A stretch of DNA of 64,000 nt from Candidatus Omnitrophota bacterium (GTDB taxonomy: Bacteria; Omnitrophota; Gorgyraeia; 2-01-FULL-45-10), in the NCBI GenBank assembly GCA_041650805.1, contig JBAZKM010000003.1, forward strand, positions 160,401 through 224,400. The letters run 5' to 3'. The number at the start of each line of letters is the position of its first letter. Position 1 is the stretch's first letter. This document shows positions 18,634 through 28,300 of this stretch, piece after piece. Below the pieces are notes generated by a model that saw only the letters and a program-made list of their open reading frames with translations, did not search any database and was not told the DNA's origin. The position numbers and the translations under genes are program-made.

Positions 18634-19349
18634 AAGGCTCTATACGTCTTTTTAAGGTATTCGATATCTCAATAAACATCCACATCACGTTTATCCTGCT
18701 TCTGGCGCTATTCCTTACGGGCGGTGTAAGGTGGCTTGTCCTCATGATAGGTGTCTTCTTCTTCGTCACACTGCATGAGCTGTGCCATTCGCTCGTAGCA
18801 AAGCATTTCGGCATAACGGTCCGTGAGATAACGCTCCTTCCGATAGGCGGGGTAGCGTCTATGGCGAAGATGCCGAAGAGACCGTACCAGGAATTCCTGA
18901 TATCGATAGCCGGTCCGGCGTTCAATATACTGGTAGTCGCGGCCCTTTATATTCCCCTGAATTATATCCTGGGCCCGGAGGTCTTATTCCATCCTCTTTC
19001 GACGGCGACCTGGCCGCTTACCGCGGCCTATCTTTACTGGATAAACCTCATCCTGGCCCTCTTCAACCTGATACCGGCGTTCCCCATGGACGGGGGGAGG
19101 ATATTGCGTTCGCTCCTGGCCCGGAAGATAGGCTACAGGAAGGCGACGAAGTTTGCCGTGAACCTGGGCCATATCTTCGCCCTCTTCTTTGCATACTTTG
19201 GCGTGGTGCGCTTCAACCTCATGCTGGTCGCCATAGCGCTCTTCATCTATATGGCCGCATCTACCGAAGAGGCGCAGCTCGATATCAGGACGATGCTGGA
19301 AAAAGACAGGGATGACAATACATTACCGCATGATCCACATAAGATGTGA
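18630..19349 (+). CDS. M50 (site-2 protease) family membrane metalloprotease
   Basis: Intramembrane zinc protease with HELCH at residues 49-53 and the second metal site at D154 in FPMDGGR. Several hydrophobic segments are visible, at about residues 18-48, 88-112, 133-150 and 178-205. It is a short form of 239 residues without the CBS or PDZ domains found in relatives. Such enzymes cut membrane-bound regulators or clear signal peptides; no substrate is suggested by the neighbours. Confidence 0.93.
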   Translation: MKGSIRLFKVFDISINIHITFILLLALFLTGGVRWLVLMIGVFFFVTLHELCHSLVAKHFGITVREITLLPIGGVASMAKMPKRPYQEFLISIAGPAFNILVVAALYIPLNYILGPEVLFHPLSTATWPLTAAYLYWINLILALFNLIPAFPMDGGRILRSLLARKIGYRKATKFAVNLGHIFALFFAYFGVVRFNLMLVAIALFIYMAASTEEAQLDIRTMLEKDRDDNTLPHDPHKM

Positions 19350-19364
19350 AAGAGAGGTAAGACG

Positions 19365-20006
19365 ATGAACAGGATACTGATAGCTCCGAGCATACTTTCG
19401 GCGGACTTCTCCAAACTGGGCCAGGAGATAAAAGACGTCGAAAAGGGCGGCGCCGACTGGATACACGTCGACGTGATGGACGGCCACTTCGTCCCCAATA
19501 TCACCATGGGGCCGCTCGTGGTCAGGTCGGTGAGGCCCGTGACTAAACTGCCGATCGATGTCCATCTCATGATAAAGAACCCGGAGAGATATATCGAGAG
19601 TTTTGCCAAGGCAGGAAGTGATATCATAACCTTCCATATAGAAGCGGAAGGGGACCCTAGAGAGATCATACGCCTCATAAGGTATTATAAGAAGAAGGCC
19701 GGGGTCTCCATACGCCCTAAGACGGACCTGGGGCCAATAAAGGCCATACTGGCAATGGTGGATATGGTCCTTGTTATGACGGTGGAGCCGGGATTCGCGG
19801 GGCAGGAGTTCATGCCCGGATGCGCGGATAAGATAGCCGAACTGAGGAAGATGTTCAGGAAGGATATAGAGGTCGACGGCGGCATAAATGAGATGACCGC
19901 TAAAGAAGTGGTCGCGAAAGGGGCTAACGTGCTGGTGGCGGGTTCTTCCGTATTCGGCACTAAGGATTACGCCTCGGCTATAAGGAAACTTAGAGGAGGG
20001 ATCTAG
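19365..20006 (+). CDS. rpe: Ribulose-phosphate 3-epimerase
   Basis: Rpe interconverts ribulose-5-phosphate and xylulose-5-phosphate in the pentose phosphate pathway. The start IAPSILSADFSKLGQEI and the metal site WIHVDVMDGHFVPN are diagnostic; MTVEPGFAGQEF and VDGGIN follow. The length of 213 residues is usual. An AGAGGT-type site lies before the ATG. The phosphohexomutase starts 1 bp after its stop. Confidence 0.97.
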   Translation: MNRILIAPSILSADFSKLGQEIKDVEKGGADWIHVDVMDGHFVPNITMGPLVVRSVRPVTKLPIDVHLMIKNPERYIESFAKAGSDIITFHIEAEGDPREIIRLIRYYKKKAGVSIRPKTDLGPIKAILAMVDMVLVMTVEPGFAGQEFMPGCADKIAELRKMFRKDIEVDGGINEMTAKEVVAKGANVLVAGSSVFGTKDYASAIRKLRGGI

Positions 20007-20007
20007 C

Positions 20008-21420
20008 GTGGGTGCTATAAAATTCGGGACGGACGGCTGGAGGGCCGTGATAAGCGAGGACTTCACCTTTGACAACGTTAAGAAGGTCGCTCAGACGATC
20101 GCTCAATACACCAAAGGGAAGGAGTTCAAAGGCCGGCGGGGCGTGGTGGTGGGATATGACACGAGGTTCCTGTCGGATAAATACGCGGAATTGGTCGCAT
20201 GCGTCCTCGCGGCGAACGGCATAAAGACGATACTCACTTCGAAGGCGACGCCTACCCCTTCGATAAGTTACGCCATAAAGGACAGGAACCTTACCGGCGG
20301 CGTGGTCATCACCGCCAGCCACAATCCTGCCCGGTATAACGGCATAAAGTATAAGGCATTCTACTCCGGTTCCGCCGGCCCGGAGATCACGAAGGCGCTC
20401 GAAGGCCATCTCGGCACGCCCGTGAATTATATGACCCTCGGCGAAGCTAAGGATAAAGGTCTTGTGGAAGTGGCGGATATTATCCCGCGCCATCTTGATT
20501 TTGTGAAGAGATATGTGGACCTGCCGCTCCTGAAGAGATCCTCTCTCAAAATACTGGTCGACTCCATGTACGGCGCGGGGGACGGTTATATACAGGACCT
20601 CCTGAAAGGCGGGAGGTGCAGGGTAGATACCATACATAATGAATACAATCCGGGGTTCGGCGGCATAAACCCCGAACCGATCATGCCGAACCTGAAAGAA
20701 CTCGCCGATAAGACGAAAAGATCAAAGTACGATATCGGCGTAGCGACAGACGGGGACGCGGACCGCCTGGGCATCTCCGGGCCGGACGGCAAGCTCCTCA
20801 CCGGGCACAAGGTGATGTCGCTCCTTCTCCTGCATCTCTTCGAGGACAGGAAGATGCGCGGAGATGTGATACAGACGATATGCGGGACGGTCCTGATCAA
20901 CAAGATATGCAAGAAATACAGGATAAAGATGCACGAGACGCCCGTCGGGTTCAAGTACATATGCGATATCATGCGGAAAGAGGACGCCCTAATAGGGGGC
21001 GAGGAGACGGGCGGCGTGGCGTTCAAGGGTTACATACCCGAAAGGGACGGCATCCTTTCGGGCCTGCTTATCCTGGAGATGATGGTGATGAGGAAGAAGA
21101 AACTGCCGGAGATATTGAGGGCCATCGATAAGGAGTACGGTACGTATGAATACCGCCGCCTCGATGCCAAATATCCGGACGAGAAGAAACCGAAGCTGAT
21201 GGAATTTCTGAAAGAGAACCCGCTTAAAGAGGTGGCCGGTAAGAAGGTCGTGCAGGTGAAAGATACGGACGGGTACAAATTCATCTGTGAGGACGAGTCG
21301 TGGCTAATGCTGCGCCTATCCGGCACGGAGCCGATACTCAGGATATACTCCGAGGCGTCGAGCGGGACGAAGGCGTTGAAGATACTCGAATTCGGGAAGA
21401 AAGTGGCATACAGTATATAG
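20008..21420 (+). CDS. Phosphoglucomutase/phosphomannomutase family protein
   Basis: Alpha-D-phosphohexomutase with the phosphoserine at S104 in TASHNPARYNG, the metal loop DGDADR in the middle, the sugar loop GEETGG, and the C-terminal phosphate loop RLSGTEP. The start is GTG, chosen because GGAGGG lies 7-8 nt upstream and the conserved N-terminus begins there (IKFGTDGWRA). The exact sugar (glucose, mannose or glucosamine) cannot be told from sequence; a manC-like gene nearby makes a mannose role plausible. Confidence 0.93.
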   Translation: MGAIKFGTDGWRAVISEDFTFDNVKKVAQTIAQYTKGKEFKGRRGVVVGYDTRFLSDKYAELVACVLAANGIKTILTSKATPTPSISYAIKDRNLTGGVVITASHNPARYNGIKYKAFYSGSAGPEITKALEGHLGTPVNYMTLGEAKDKGLVEVADIIPRHLDFVKRYVDLPLLKRSSLKILVDSMYGAGDGYIQDLLKGGRCRVDTIHNEYNPGFGGINPEPIMPNLKELADKTKRSKYDIGVATDGDADRLGISGPDGKLLTGHKVMSLLLLHLFEDRKMRGDVIQTICGTVLINKICKKYRIKMHETPVGFKYICDIMRKEDALIGGEETGGVAFKGYIPERDGILSGLLILEMMVMRKKKLPEILRAIDKEYGTYEYRRLDAKYPDEKKPKLMEFLKENPLKEVAGKKVVQVKDTDGYKFICEDESWLMLRLSGTEPILRIYSEASSGTKALKILEFGKKVAYSI

Positions 21421-21439
21421 GGCCAAGGGTCAAGAAAAT

Positions 21440-23233
21440 ATGGATAAGAGTTTAATACGAAATTTTTCTATCATCGCGCATATAGACCACGGGAAGTCGA
21501 CGCTCGCGGACAGGATCCTCCAATTTACCGGAGCGATAAGCGAGCGGGAATTCCACGACCAGGTCCTCGACGACATGGACCTCGAGAGAGAGCGCGGCAT
21601 AACGATAAAGGCGAGCGCGGTGCGCATACCGTACAAGGCGAAGGACGGCACCACTTATGAGCTTAACCTTATAGATACGCCCGGCCACGTCGACTTCACC
21701 TATGAGGTATCTAAATCGATAGCCGCCTGCGAAGGGGCGCTCCTGGTCGTCGACGCCGCCCAGGGGGTCGAGGCGCAGACGGTGGCGAACCTCTATCTGG
21801 CGATGGAGCACAATCTCGTCATCATACCGGTCATAAACAAAATAGACCTCGCCAATGCGCAGATCGACAGGGTGAGTCACGAGATATCCGACATACTCGG
21901 GCTCGACAAAGACGAGATAATACTGGCCAGTGCAAAGCTCGGAAAAGGCACCGGTGATATACTGGAGGCGATCGTAAAGAGGATCCCTCCGCCGAAAGGC
22001 GAAAAGACGAACCCCCTGCAGGCGCTCGTCTTCGATTCGAGGTTCGATACCTATAAGGGAGTGGTCATACTGTTAAGGATAGTGAATGGGGTCCTGAGGA
22101 AGGGCATGAAGATACTGATGATGTCCCATAAGACCGTGCACGAGATACAGGAGATAGGCGTCTTCTCGCCGAAGGCCGAGACGATCGATGAACTGTCCTG
22201 CGGAGAGGTCGGCTACATAACCTGTAATATAAGGGATGCGCGCGATGTCGCCGTCGGCGACACCGTTACCGATCTTGACAACCAGGCCCACGCGCCGCTC
22301 CCCGGATATAAGAAGGTGCAGCCGATGGTCTTCAGCGGGATATACCCCGCCAATTCCGCCGACTTTCCGGCGCTCAAAGAAGCGATCGAGAAACTGCGGC
22401 TTTCCGACGCGTCATTCGTATACGAACCGGAGAAGTCGGTATCGCTCGGGATGGGGTTCAGGTGCGGCTTCCTGGGGCTTCTCCATATGGAGATCGTGGA
22501 AGAACGGCTGGAGCGCGAGTTCGACCTGAACCTCGTAGTCACAACGCCGAGCGTAATATACAAGATAACGAAGAAGGACGGCGAAGTGATAGATATCGAC
22601 AATCCAATGAAACTGCCGAATTCCTCGGAGATAGAAGAGGTGACGGAGCCGTACGTGCGCGCCTATATAATAACCCCCAAGGAATCGATGGGCAATATGC
22701 TTGAACTTGCCGAATCGAGGCGCGGCTCATATGTCTCCACCGAATACCTTGACGAAACGCGCGTCCAGATAGTGTATGACCTGCCCCTCTCCGAGGTCAT
22801 CATCGATTTTTATGACAGGATAAAATCGATCACGCGCGGTTACGGATCGCTCGATTATGAGCTACTCGACTACCGCACGACCAGCATAGTCAAGCTGGAT
22901 ATACTGATAAACGGGGACCCGTACGACGCCTTCTCCTCGATCGTATATAAGGATAAGGCATACGCGAAGGGGAGGGCCGTCATAGAGACCCTTAAAGAGA
23001 ATATACCGCGCCACCTCTTCCAGATAGTCCTGCAGGCCGCGGTCGGCGGCCAGGTCATGGCCCGCGAGACGATAAAGGCGGTGGGGAAGAACGTCACGGC
23101 CAAGTGCTACGGCGGCGACATCACAAGGAAGCGTAAGCTCTGGGAGAAGCAGAAAGAAGGGAAGAAGAAGATGAAGCAGTTCGGAAAGGTCGAGATCCCG
23201 CAGGAGGCGTTCATCGCCGCATTGAAGGCGTAA
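21440..23233 (+). CDS. lepA: Elongation factor 4 (LepA)
   Basis: Ribosomal GTPase that acts on stalled or initiating ribosomes. The G1 motif is AHIDHGKSTL, the G3 motif is DTPGHVDF and the G4 motif is NKIDL. The C-terminal LepA-specific domain includes KCYGGDITRKRKLWEKQKEG. The 597-residue length is exact for the family. It precedes the signal peptidase gene, as in many bacteria. Confidence 0.98.
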   Translation: MDKSLIRNFSIIAHIDHGKSTLADRILQFTGAISEREFHDQVLDDMDLERERGITIKASAVRIPYKAKDGTTYELNLIDTPGHVDFTYEVSKSIAACEGALLVVDAAQGVEAQTVANLYLAMEHNLVIIPVINKIDLANAQIDRVSHEISDILGLDKDEIILASAKLGKGTGDILEAIVKRIPPPKGEKTNPLQALVFDSRFDTYKGVVILLRIVNGVLRKGMKILMMSHKTVHEIQEIGVFSPKAETIDELSCGEVGYITCNIRDARDVAVGDTVTDLDNQAHAPLPGYKKVQPMVFSGIYPANSADFPALKEAIEKLRLSDASFVYEPEKSVSLGMGFRCGFLGLLHMEIVEERLEREFDLNLVVTTPSVIYKITKKDGEVIDIDNPMKLPNSSEIEEVTEPYVRAYIITPKESMGNMLELAESRRGSYVSTEYLDETRVQIVYDLPLSEVIIDFYDRIKSITRGYGSLDYELLDYRTTSIVKLDILINGDPYDAFSSIVYKDKAYAKGRAVIETLKENIPRHLFQIVLQAAVGGQVMARETIKAVGKNVTAKCYGGDITRKRKLWEKQKEGKKKMKQFGKVEIPQEAFIAALKA

Positions 23234-23244
23234 GTTATCCACAG

Positions 23245-23272
23245 GGTGGGGGACGTTTAAACGTCCCCCACC
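23245..23272. repeat. 28-bp perfect palindrome between lepA and lepB
   Basis: GGTGGGGGACGTTT is followed directly by its exact reverse complement, with no loop, 12 bp after the lepA stop. There is no run of T after it, so it is not a standard terminator. In RNA it would form a very stable hairpin just before the first possible lepB start, which supports the downstream ATG. Confidence 0.9.
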
Positions 23273-23302
23273 AGGATGGGGAGATACGAAGAAAGGAAAA
23301 AG

Positions 23303-23881
23303 ATGGAACCAAAAGTCAAGTCCCAGGTCAGGGAGTGGACGGAGTCGATAATAATAGCCGTTGTGCTTGCCCTCATAATAAGGACGTTCCTTATACAGGC
23401 GTTCAAGATACCGTCGGGCTCGATGATACCCACCCTGGAGGTCGGTGACAGGATATTCGTCAGCAAGGTAGTGTACGGGCCTAAGATACCGTTCACCGAC
23501 ATGCGGATCCCCGGTTTCGCGAAGCCGGCCCGCGGCGATATCATCGTCTTCGTCTCGCCGGAAGCCCCGAAAAAGGATTTTGTCAAACGGCTCATCGCGC
23601 TATCGGGCGAGAAGGTGGAGATAAAGGATAGCATGATATATATCGACGGAAATCCCGTAAAGAGCCCGCCGTCGCTGGCGGCGGTTTCGTACTATAACAG
23701 GGGCGATTACGGCAAAGAGGGTGACAGGATAGAGGTGCCGGAAGATTCATATTATGTCCTGGGGGACAATAGCGCAAGTTCCCGCGACTCGCGGTACTGG
23801 GGGTTCGTCCCCGCAAAGAATGTCATAGGGAAGGCGGTCTGTATCTACTGGCCCCTTAACCGGATAAGGATACTGAGATGA
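23303..23881 (+). CDS. lepB: Signal peptidase I
   Basis: Membrane serine protease that removes signal peptides from exported proteins. One N-terminal membrane span (residues about 15-33) is followed by the catalytic S40 in IPSGSMIPT and K95 in FVKRLIAL. The family box YVLGDNSASSRDSRYWGFVP follows. I chose the ATG at 23303, which has an AAAGGA site; an ATG at 23276 in the same frame would add nine residues but lies right behind a strong palindrome. The stop overlaps pgsA by 4 bp. Confidence 0.95.
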   Translation: MEPKVKSQVREWTESIIIAVVLALIIRTFLIQAFKIPSGSMIPTLEVGDRIFVSKVVYGPKIPFTDMRIPGFAKPARGDIIVFVSPEAPKKDFVKRLIALSGEKVEIKDSMIYIDGNPVKSPPSLAAVSYYNRGDYGKEGDRIEVPEDSYYVLGDNSASSRDSRYWGFVPAKNVIGKAVCIYWPLNRIRILR

Positions 23882-24450
23882 CGGAAAAGAAGCAGGGGAT
23901 AAACCTTGCCAACAAGATATCGATAGCGCGCATAATACTCATCCCGTTCTTCATAGCGGCCGTCGCCTATTCCCGCATGGATATAGCGCTCCTCTTCTTC
24001 GCTATTGCCATGATATCCGACGGTGTGGACGGTTTCATAGCCAGGGCGCTCCATCAGAAGACGGAGCTCGGCACCATCCTGGACCCCGTGGCGGATAAGC
24101 TCTTATTGACGAGCGCGTTCATATGTCTTTCGATAGTCAAGACGATACCGCCGGAGATACGGCTCCCCCCTTACGTGCCTATAATAGTCATCTCCCGGGA
24201 TGTAATTATCATCCTCGGCTCTGTCATGGTATATATGCTTAAGGGGGACCTCAAAGTGGGGCCGAGCGCGGTCGGGAAGGTCACCACGTTCTTCCAGATG
24301 ATGACCGTTGTGAGCGTCCTCCTACGGTTCGAATATTCCATCTTTGTGTGGAACGTCGCGATAGCGCTCACCGTGATATCCGGTATAGATTATATCGTCA
24401 AGGGGAGCCGCCTGCTGGGTGATAATCACGTAGTCACGAAGAAGGAGTGA
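23878..24450 (+). CDS. pgsA: CDP-alcohol phosphatidyltransferase (PgsA-like)
   Basis: Membrane enzyme that most likely makes phosphatidylglycerol phosphate from CDP-diacylglycerol. The CDP-alcohol transferase motif is complete: D48, D51-G52, A55-R56, G65, D69, D73. Several hydrophobic spans follow, and the 190 residues match PgsA. PgsA is inferred over other CDP-alcohol transferases from length and from the plsY neighbour. Confidence 0.9.
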   Translation: MTEKKQGINLANKISIARIILIPFFIAAVAYSRMDIALLFFAIAMISDGVDGFIARALHQKTELGTILDPVADKLLLTSAFICLSIVKTIPPEIRLPPYVPIIVISRDVIIILGSVMVYMLKGDLKVGPSAVGKVTTFFQMMTVVSVLLRFEYSIFVWNVAIALTVISGIDYIVKGSRLLGDNHVVTKKE

Positions 24451-24452
24451 CC

Positions 24453-25085
24453 ATGGCCCCATTCATAGCTATGCCGCTCGCCATAATAGCGGCCTACCTG
24501 ATCGGCTCTATACCGGCGAGCTTCATCCTGGCAAAGGCCGTCAAGGGGGTGGACATACGGGACCACGGTTCGGGGAACGTCGGGGCGACCAACGTCCTGC
24601 GGGTTGCCGGGAAGGTGCCGGCGGTCATAGCGCTCATCCTGGATATATTGAAGGGGGTCATATCGGTCACCGTCATAGCCGGATATTCCTACCAGTTTCT
24701 CCCGGATGTCGAGTATGACTTCTACAGGCCGCTCCTGGGGTTCGTTACGATATGCGGCCATGTCTGGCCCGTATTCCTTAACTTCAAGGGAGGGAAAGGG
24801 GTGGCGACTACCCTGGGGGTTGTGGCGGTCATAGCGCCTCTCCCGTTTTTGCTTTCAGGCCTGGTGTGGCTTGCGGTATTCGTCCTCACCAGCTACGTTT
24901 CGCTCGCCTCTATCGTCCTTGATATATTTCTGCCCGTCTTCGCCGTGCTCCTGAACGAGTCGATCTATACGGTACTCTTCTTCATCCTCATAGCCGCCTT
25001 ATCGATATACAAACACTCCGGCAACATAAAGCGCCTCGTCAGAGGCCAGGAATCGAAGACCCTCCTATCTCGCAGCAAGAAGTGA
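24453..25085 (+). CDS. plsY: Glycerol-3-phosphate acyltransferase PlsY
   Basis: Membrane enzyme that transfers an acyl group from acyl-phosphate to glycerol-3-phosphate, the first step of phospholipid synthesis. Conserved loops are GSGNVGATNVLR and GHVWPVFLNFKGGKGVAT; about five hydrophobic spans are seen. The ATG at 24453 is preferred over the GTG at 24447 because AAGGAG lies about 6 nt before it. This is the last gene of the long run that began with recA; the giant gene has its own promoter. Confidence 0.95.
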   Translation: MAPFIAMPLAIIAAYLIGSIPASFILAKAVKGVDIRDHGSGNVGATNVLRVAGKVPAVIALILDILKGVISVTVIAGYSYQFLPDVEYDFYRPLLGFVTICGHVWPVFLNFKGGKGVATTLGVVAVIAPLPFLLSGLVWLAVFVLTSYVSLASIVLDIFLPVFAVLLNESIYTVLFFILIAALSIYKHSGNIKRLVRGQESKTLLSRSKK

Positions 25086-25133
25086 TAACTCCACAGATAA
25101 TCGTTAGGTTATAAAAAACCTAGAAACATCGCT

Positions 25134-25161
25134 TTGACATATATAAATTAGGTGATATACT
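25134..25161 (+). promoter_or_regulatory. Promoter of the giant gene
   Basis: A perfect TTGACA at 25134-25139 and TATACT at 25156-25161 are spaced 16 bp, with a TGA extended -10 directly before. This is one of the best promoter matches in the window. It predicts a leader of about 40 nt before the ATG at 25209, and no convincing Shine-Dalgarno sequence is seen in that leader. Confidence 0.75.
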
Positions 25162-25208
25162 TTATGGTAATTTGTTAAAATAAGAGAAAGCTTATAATAT
25201 AACCAAAT

Positions 25209-25310
25209 ATGTTTATCACACTGAAACAATCTAATAATATCGCAAGGCGACTGGTATCGGTAATACTGATCGCCTCTTTTCTATTTACCAATTCCGATCT
25301 CTCTTTGGCC
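25209..25310 (+). other. Signal peptide region of the giant protein
   Basis: After a short polar start come IARR and a hydrophobic core (LVSVILIASFLF), then a polar stretch ending SLA before REIF. This is a standard Sec signal peptide with a predicted cut after residue 34. The following TTLSPASRFNP stretch is a polar lead into the mature protein. Confidence 0.8.
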
Positions 25311-28300
25311 CGGGAGATATTCTCTGACCGTACAACCCTCTCGCCGGCCTCCCGCTTCAACCCGCTCGCTAAGATAAGAGAGAAGGATGACGGCACGTTC
25401 GATATTGTCCGGGATGAGGAAGGGCGAAGAGACCTCAAGGATGGATTCAAGGCCGATGCCGAATTCCTGTATCTATCCCGACTGATAGGCGATGCCCTGG
25501 GCGATGCGGTCCGTATGAAATTGACCTACGAAGGATTGCGTATCCTGATAGAGAGGGACCTGCGCGACACGAAGACCGAATTCGAGCATTTTGATCCCGC
25601 CAGGCTATACAGAAGAGACGATTCCTATTATCTCCCGTACAAAAGCGCCCTTACCGGCGGCGATCTGCTGCTGCGGTACTTTGTTAGCTCCACCGGCCAT
25701 AAATTCCCTGACGCCGTAAAGGTCGCCGACCTCGGTGAGGGGGATTTTGTCTGGATGGAGACGATATCTGCGGATGGCATAGAGGCCTCGGCGCCAAATG
25801 CCGTGCTTCTAAAAAGGCCGGTCGATATCATAGATCCCGGGGAGATAAAGACGGGAAGGGATCTGGTCCGTATCATAGATGAGGTCCTGAGGGCGCCGCA
25901 TCCCGCAGAGGCGCTTCAAGCCGCCTGCCATTCGCTGGCCATAACCGGTCACGCTATACTTGCCGGATACGAAGAGTATCTTAATGACGAAGGCCTTGGC
26001 GTAAAGAATGCCTTTTCGGATATGCTCAGGAAGGTTGAGTCGGGAAAGCTCGTTTGGACCAAAGACGATTTCGGCGAATTCAAGAAGCTGGTGAAAAAGA
26101 TACCCACCATAGATGATCCCAACGAAGACCTGTTTGTGGATGTCCTGACAGATTTTACCCCGGACATGATACGGTTATTGGCAAATAGCGGCTACGATCA
26201 CAGTTTTAACCTCCAGCTCACAAAGGGGTGCGGTAACCAGTGCCTAATATGCGGTGTCTCCAAGGCGCGCGGCGCGATGCACCACATACCATTCCCCATA
26301 GCGGCGAAACTGCTTCGTAAAGTCAACAGGTACCAGTCTAAGCTGATGCCGTATTTTGACAGCGATGCGCTCCATTATCGCGACAGTGTAGTAAACGCCA
26401 CATATGCGGATATAGTCAGTTTTGCCAGGAGATCCGGTTTCACATGGGTCCCTACGGTTACTCACGGCATAGGCGGGGCAAAGGCAAAAGGATCCGGCGA
26501 CATCGTCAGGGAGGCGCGCAATTATCTTACCATAAGCGTTCATGTTTATCATCATCCGGTGATGGAGTACGTAAAATCGAAATTGGAAGGGAAGATGACC
26601 GATGAGGCCCTGGCCAAGAGGAGAGAGTCCATCATAAACATGTACGCGGATAGATTTGTCTATCTTATACAGGGGGCGATCGATTCAGGAAAAGGGTTCC
26701 AGATAAGGTTATTCCGGCCGAATCCCGACGTCGAGTATATGCTTCAACGCCACCTGTACGCATATGCTGCCGTAAAGGAGATCCAGGCTATACAGGATGA
26801 AGTATGGAGCCGTGTAAAAGGACGTATACCTTTGGACATGGATAGGACCAGTGATACCCACGTTGTCTGGATCGATGACGCCGCCCGTTTCCTGAAAGAT
26901 CTTGGAGTGCCGGAGGATATCATAGCGAATACTCAAAAGGCATATGACGATAACATTTATAACGGCGCAAGCATAGTAGGGGATCACTATTCCCTCATAG
27001 CGGGGCCTGATGGCTCAGTCACCATGCAGGTCAGAGAAGGGAATAACCTGCGATTCAGGACGGTGGGTGAGATGTTTGAAGGGCCCGCTTCCGAAGGGTT
27101 TGGATCGTTTGTACAGGCGCTCAAGATCATATCGTCCTTCGATTACGATAATCCTAAGTCATCGAGAAATTCGTATGTATCTTCCGCTAAGATGAAAGAT
27201 ATCGGCACGGATATCGAGGGCCTTATCCTGAGAGAGTTGAGGAAGGAGATCGCCCGTAACCCTTATTCAGACGAAGAGGTGGCTGAAAAAGTTAAAGAGA
27301 TAACCGTTTACCGGACGATGGGGGATTTTTATAAGCTCTTATTTAGCTTTTACCTAAACCAGGACGAGATAAGGCGGCTATCGCATGATCCGACAGAAGG
27401 GGGTGCCGCCTTGCTGTATCAGCGCCTTAAGGATGTCCCATTCCCCGTGAAGATGGAGTTCAATATTGTGATGCAGGATAACGAATTATGCGTCTTCAGT
27501 TATTCCCCCATGGACGCAGGCAGGCCGGGATTCGAAAAGGACCTTTACAATTCTACACGTCGTTTCGAACTTCCGGTCCGCGCGTTTGCCTCACGGTCTG
27601 AAGCTGCGCAAAGGCCGCCGTTCCCGGGCCACGGTCCGGGCTCGCCGCACATTACTCAGGGACCGGATGAGCCGGCACCGCTGATCTCCCGGGTAGATGA
27701 GCTCTGGGGCGACAGGCCCGTCAGGGTGCGAAAGATCATAGCCGCTATACTGGGAGATATGAGAGGTCCTTTGACCGCGATCTCTGTAAGACAGGCAGCG
27801 GGCAATATCCTCCGCGATAACCTGATGAATGCCAAGGCCCGTCAGGGTGCCGTAGATGCGATAACATTCCGCAAATGGATCTCGAGAACCGGCCTTATTT
27901 CGGACCTTCTTGCTCCGGCAGATATCGGGGAATCGGACGTAGCCGAGATATTTCTGCGTCACGGTCTGAAATTCGACAGGGACCTGCGGCGCAGGCTTTG
28001 CGGGCCGTTCCGCGATGAGATATCGCTTATAAAAAAGGCGATGAACGCTCTTCAGGAAGCTTATGACCCGCTACTTTCGGATACGTCTCCGGACGAAAGG
28101 TCCAAACAGGAATTTGAGGAAAAATATGAATTCAGGGCATATGAAAAAGGCACTTCATTTGTGCCTGTTCTGGGTATCCTGTGGGCGGTGAGAGACCAGG
28201 ATGTCGTATCAATATCCTACCGCATCGCAAACCGGATAGCGGATGATTACCGTAAGGCGAGAAAGGCCGGCAGGGAAAGCATATTCCCCCTTATCCGGAA

